Positions 5,120-7,677 of a DNA stretch of 7,677 nucleotides are shown here, in pieces; within the stretch, counting starts at the first letter, position 1; the number at the start of each line of letters is the position of its first letter. The notes under the pieces are model-generated. The model saw only the letters and a list, made by a program, of their open reading frames with translations, had not been told where the DNA came from and did not search any database. Origin of the DNA: Chloroflexota bacterium. GTDB taxonomy: Bacteria > Chloroflexota > Anaerolineae > Thermoflexales > Thermoflexaceae. A program made the translations under genes and the position numbers. The DNA lies in contig JAUQQB010000131.1 in assembly GCA_030550075.1 (NCBI GenBank), positions 1 through 7,677 of the forward strand. The letters are read 5' to 3'.

Positions 5120-6367
5120 GTGAGCCATCGTTCGACCGTCGTCCTCATTCATTATACAGCACCCCCCATTGTAGGCGGCGTGGAGATCGTGCTGGCCCAT
5201 CAGGCTCAGGCCCTGGCCCGCTTCGGTTACGCGGTTCGGATCATCGCGGGCGTTGCGGCTCCGGACCTGCCGGGCGTCGAAACCGTGTCGATCCCGCCGA
5301 TGTATGGAGGCCATCCAGAGATTGCGCCTCTGCAAGCTGCGCTGAGGGAAGGCCATCTCCCGGCCGACTTCTCCCGATGGCGAGAGCGGTTGCGGGTCGC
5401 GCTCTCGGAGGCCCTGCGCGGGACGGATGTGGCGATCCTTCACAATGTGTGCACGCTGGATAAAAACCTCGCCCTCTCCGCGGCGCTGTATGACCTGGTC
5501 CATGGAGAATCCCGGCGATGGATCGGCTGGCATCATGATGCCTCGATCCTGCGCGTGGATGCGCCTCGTTTCCCGGGAGAGCCATGGGATTTGATCTTCC
5601 GTCCCTGGCCGGTGATCCATGTAACGGTCTCGGAAGCGCGCCGTCAGGCTCTGGCGAGGGCCTGGGGGATCCCCAGCGAGCGCATTCACGTGATCCCGAA
5701 CGGAGTGGACCTCATGGAGTTCTTCCGCTGGACCCCGCTGACCCGTTCGCTGGTGGAGCGGCTGGGCTTGCTGGAAGCCGATGTGATTCTGCTCGCTCCG
5801 GTCCGGATCACCCGGCGGAAGAACCTGGAGGCCGCCCTCGCAGTCCTGAAAGCCTTGCGTGAGCAAACCCGCTGGGATGCTCGATTGGTGATCACCGGCC
5901 CGCCAGGTCCGCACAGTCCCGCCAACCGGGCTTATCTGGAGGAGCTTCGTCGTCTGCGGGCTGCGTGGGGGCTCGAGAACGCGGTTCATTTCCTCTACGA
6001 ATTTGTAGGAGAGGGGTTGCCGGAGGAGTCGGTGGCGGACTTCTACACCTTAGCCGACGCGGTGTTGCTCACCAGTCGTGAGGAAGGATTTGGGCTGCCA
6101 GTGCTGGAGGCCGGGCTGGCCCGGCTGCCGGTGTTCGCGTATACCCTCCCACCCCTGGAGGAGCTGGGCGGGGCCGATGTGTTTTTGTTCCCCGAAACCG
6201 AAGGTCCGGAAGCGCTGGCGGCAGCAATCGCTCGCTTTCTGGAAACCGATCCCATCGCCCGCCTGCGTCGGCGGGTCCGTCAGCAGTTCACATGGCCGGC
6301 TCTGATTCAAAACCGGTTAATCCCGTTCATCGAGGGCGGAGAGAAGGATATCCCGGCGAGTTTCTGA
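5120..6367 (+). CDS. GT4-type glycosyltransferase
   Basis: A GT-B fold glycosyltransferase resembling family GT4, which uses an activated sugar donor and retains anomeric configuration. The product is 415 residues, typical for the family. The N-terminal domain begins with a beta-strand and the glycine pair in PPIVGGVE (15-22). The C-terminal donor-binding domain begins around IPNGVD (192-197), has basic residues VRITRRKN (228-235) where GT4 enzymes hold a donor phosphate, and carries the family EX7E motif in EEGFGLPVLE (Glu322 and Glu330). No signal peptide or transmembrane segment is present, so it is cytosolic or peripheral. The start is a GTG at 5120 preceded by GGAGG (5107-5111, spacer 8). 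An in-frame GTG at 5015 would add 35 residues that look non-conserved and has no good ribosome-binding site. No other sugar or envelope genes lie in the window, so the acceptor (glycolipid, compatible solute or polysaccharide) is open. Confidence 0.9.
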   Translation: MSHRSTVVLIHYTAPPIVGGVEIVLAHQAQALARFGYAVRIIAGVAAPDLPGVETVSIPPMYGGHPEIAPLQAALREGHLPADFSRWRERLRVALSEALRGTDVAILHNVCTLDKNLALSAALYDLVHGESRRWIGWHHDASILRVDAPRFPGEPWDLIFRPWPVIHVTVSEARRQALARAWGIPSERIHVIPNGVDLMEFFRWTPLTRSLVERLGLLEADVILLAPVRITRRKNLEAALAVLKALREQTRWDARLVITGPPGPHSPANRAYLEELRRLRAAWGLENAVHFLYEFVGEGLPEESVADFYTLADAVLLTSREEGFGLPVLEAGLARLPVFAYTLPPLEELGGADVFLFPETEGPEALAAAIARFLETDPIARLRRRVRQQFTWPALIQNRLIPFIEGGEKDIPASF

Positions 6368-6420
6368 GAGCGGCCCCGAACCCGGTTCATTCCGGCATCC
6401 GCAAACAGGAGCGCCACCGA

Positions 6421-7449
6421 CTATCCTTCGCGGGGTGGTCGTCCTTTCCCGGAATCTTCTAAGGAGATCAAAGGACGAGGGAAGGGCTCGAAGAACGCTT
6501 GCCCTAACAAATAGGGTTCCTCGAAGCGGATGGCCCAGGATTGCAACAGGCGAAGGGGTGCGCTCAGGGGCGCGCGGCCTTCCCGATAATCCATCAGAAG
6601 ATCCAGGAAATGCGCCTTTTCCCGGGAAGTCAGGCGCGCGGAGACATACCCCATTCCATGCATAAGCGCGTTAACGACAGCCGGACGTCGGGGTGGATGC
6701 GATAAGGCGGCCCGGAACAGGGTCGCATAGCGCTGAGACACCTCCTGGACAGGCAGATGTTCTGGATTGGCCAGGAGGCGGCCCAGCTCCCGGAGCGCTT
6801 TCTGGTTATAAGCTAACAGCAAGAATTTATAGCGGGCGTGGAAGTCCATCAGGGATCGGATGCGTCCCGACCGGAGCGCCTGGCGCAAGCGAGCCAGCGC
6901 GAAGATGACGGTCAGAAAGTGCTCCCGGAGCTCCCGGTTGGTCAGGCGACCTTCGTCTTCTATGGGAATGTTCGGGAAGAAACGACGCGCCGCTTCGGCG
7001 AAAAGCCCTGCCCTTCGCCCCCCGGAGGCCCCCTTCCCGGATTCGGGATAAACCCGCGCATCTCGAGGCGCGCACGAAGGAGAACGGCTCTTCAGGATCA
7101 GCCCGTTCACCTCTCCCAATTGGCTCAGAAAAGCCTCGCTGAACCGCCTCATCGCCTCTGTGAGATCCTGATATGTGTCGGGTTGAAGGAGGCGAACCCC
7201 TTCCCCGGTTTCCACGAGGCGGATGGGCGGCCGAGGGACCCCCAGCCCGATCGCCATTTCGGGGCAGACGGGGAGGAATTCCACGTAAGGCTTCAAAGCC
7301 TCAATCAAGGCACTCGGGATCCGGCTTCCATCGTAGCGGACATCGGCAAAACCCAAACACGCGCTGACCACCAGCTGCGGTTTCGGCCACTCCGCTGTCG
7401 CTGGGACCACATGTCCGAGGTGTTCCTTCGTTGCTTTGCTGTCAACCAT
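6421..7449 (-). CDS. DUF523-DUF1722 fusion protein (TudS-YbgA type)
   Basis: The 342-residue product joins two domains. Residues about 25-165 match DUF523, the family of the thiouracil desulfidase TudS, which binds a [4Fe-4S] cluster through three cysteines. The expected cysteines are visible: SACLG (Cys31), VCPE (Cys62) and KSRSPSC (Cys126), with VRYDG (37-41) and IGLGVPRPPI (67-76) between them. Residues about 195-320 match DUF1722 (the YbgA C-terminal domain), with FHARYKFLLLAYN (203-215) and the conserved HGMGY (264-268). Known TudS enzymes remove sulfur from thiolated uracil compounds. Whether this fusion does so is an inference. The start has AGGAGG (minus strand, plus positions 7454-7459) with a 4-base spacer. 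The gene is convergent to the glycosyltransferase gene with a 53-bp gap in which I see no convincing terminator. Confidence 0.88.
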   Translation of the reverse strand: MVDSKATKEHLGHVVPATAEWPKPQLVVSACLGFADVRYDGSRIPSALIEALKPYVEFLPVCPEMAIGLGVPRPPIRLVETGEGVRLLQPDTYQDLTEAMRRFSEAFLSQLGEVNGLILKSRSPSCAPRDARVYPESGKGASGGRRAGLFAEAARRFFPNIPIEDEGRLTNRELREHFLTVIFALARLRQALRSGRIRSLMDFHARYKFLLLAYNQKALRELGRLLANPEHLPVQEVSQRYATLFRAALSHPPRRPAVVNALMHGMGYVSARLTSREKAHFLDLLMDYREGRAPLSAPLRLLQSWAIRFEEPYLLGQAFFEPFPRPLISLEDSGKGRPPREG

Positions 7450-7603
7450 TGCTCCTCCTAACTGAAGGCCTCAAGGGGTGAAACGCATATCTAAACATTC
7501 TTGCGGGTAGGGCTTTCCGAGAGGGCTTTTTCTGACCACCCGAGCCGTTTCATTGGAAAGTTTCGAGTCATTCATTGGTGAGACGTAACTACCTACCCTG
7601 TAA

Positions 7604-7620
7604 GTGGGGAAGGGCCCCAC
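7604..7620. repeat. Short hairpin GTGGGG / CCCCAC
   Basis: A perfect 6-bp stem (7604-7609 with 7615-7620) with a 5-base loop AAGGG. It directly adjoins the much larger palindrome to its right and shares its C runs with the G-quadruplex motif. Confidence 0.6.
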
Positions 7621-7643
7621 CCCCCTTTATCCCCCCTCCCCCC
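7615..7643 (-). other. G-quadruplex motif on the minus strand
   Basis: On the minus strand the order is G6, A, G6, ATAAA, G6, T, G4. The corresponding plus-strand C runs are 7638-7643, 7631-7636, 7620-7625 and 7615-7618. Four G runs with loops of 1, 5 and 1 bases satisfy the usual quadruplex pattern, and the plus strand could form an i-motif. It lies about 165-195 bases upstream of the TudS-type start codon on that gene's sense strand. Confidence 0.75.
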
Positions 7644-7674
7644 GGCCCAAAGGGCCGTGGGGAGGGGGGATAAA
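7626..7674. repeat. Long palindrome at the right edge
   Basis: A 23-base arm (7626-7648) pairs with 7652-7674 around an AAA loop, with a single mismatch (C7642 opposite T7658). The outer part is TTTAT / ATAAA, the middle is runs of C against runs of G, and the inner part is GGCCC / GGGCC. The plus strand continues with A, not T, and no T run follows on the minus strand, so it is not a canonical terminator. The window ends three bases later. The remaining non-coding stretch 7450-7603 upstream of the TudS-type gene shows only a weak AGGGCTTT direct repeat (7509-7516, 7522-7529) and no convincing promoter. Confidence 0.9.
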
Positions 7675-7677
7675 AAA

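Noticed and set aside
5030..5989. A 319-codon minus-strand frame opposite the glycosyltransferase gene
   Set aside because: It is antisense to clear GT4 motifs and has no domain-like sequence.
6838..7461. A 207-codon plus-strand frame opposite the TudS-type gene
   Set aside because: It is a shadow of a well-supported gene, with no motifs.

Overview
The window reads as GC-rich bacterial chromosome, most likely from a thermophilic Chloroflexota (Thermoflexus-like) genome. This is inferred from overall composition, from a secreted protein whose mature N-terminus carries the 'YFPLV-R' motif often seen in Chloroflexota exported proteins, and from the style of the dispersed intergenic repeats. No marker gene fixes the taxonomy. 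There are six complete genes plus the last few codons of a seventh. I see no rRNA, tRNA, CRISPR array, transposase or phage gene.

Left part (1-1121): a complete electron transfer flavoprotein alpha subunit (etfA, start 17) follows an upstream gene whose stop overlaps the etfA start as ATGA, so etfA is probably the distal gene of an operon, most likely after etfB. A perfect 10-bp stem followed by a T-rich tail ends it. Convergent to it on the minus strand is a LysE-family membrane exporter (1122-1790).

Middle (1791-2388): a 600-bp gene-free stretch. Its core is an array of three full and one partial unit of a nested palindromic repeat (about 1903-2223), with signs of expansion by a 198-bp dimer. 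On the minus strand each full unit ends in a compact hairpin followed by a T run, so the array looks like tandem terminators downstream of the next gene. That gene (2389-4050, minus) encodes a secreted clan GH-A glycoside hydrolase-like protein with visible acid/base and nucleophile glutamates.

Right part (4051-7677): after a 315-bp divergent intergenic region with candidate regulatory sites come two plus-strand genes, a membrane-anchored DUF2726 protein (nuclease-like fold) and a GT4-type glycosyltransferase. Convergent to the latter on the minus strand is a DUF523-DUF1722 (TudS-YbgA type) iron-sulfur protein. The window ends in a very strong palindrome merged with a textbook G-quadruplex motif.

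The genes do not form one obvious pathway. This looks like ordinary chromosomal territory with several independent short transcription units. The most unusual material is non-coding: the palindromic array and the G/C-run palindrome at the right edge.
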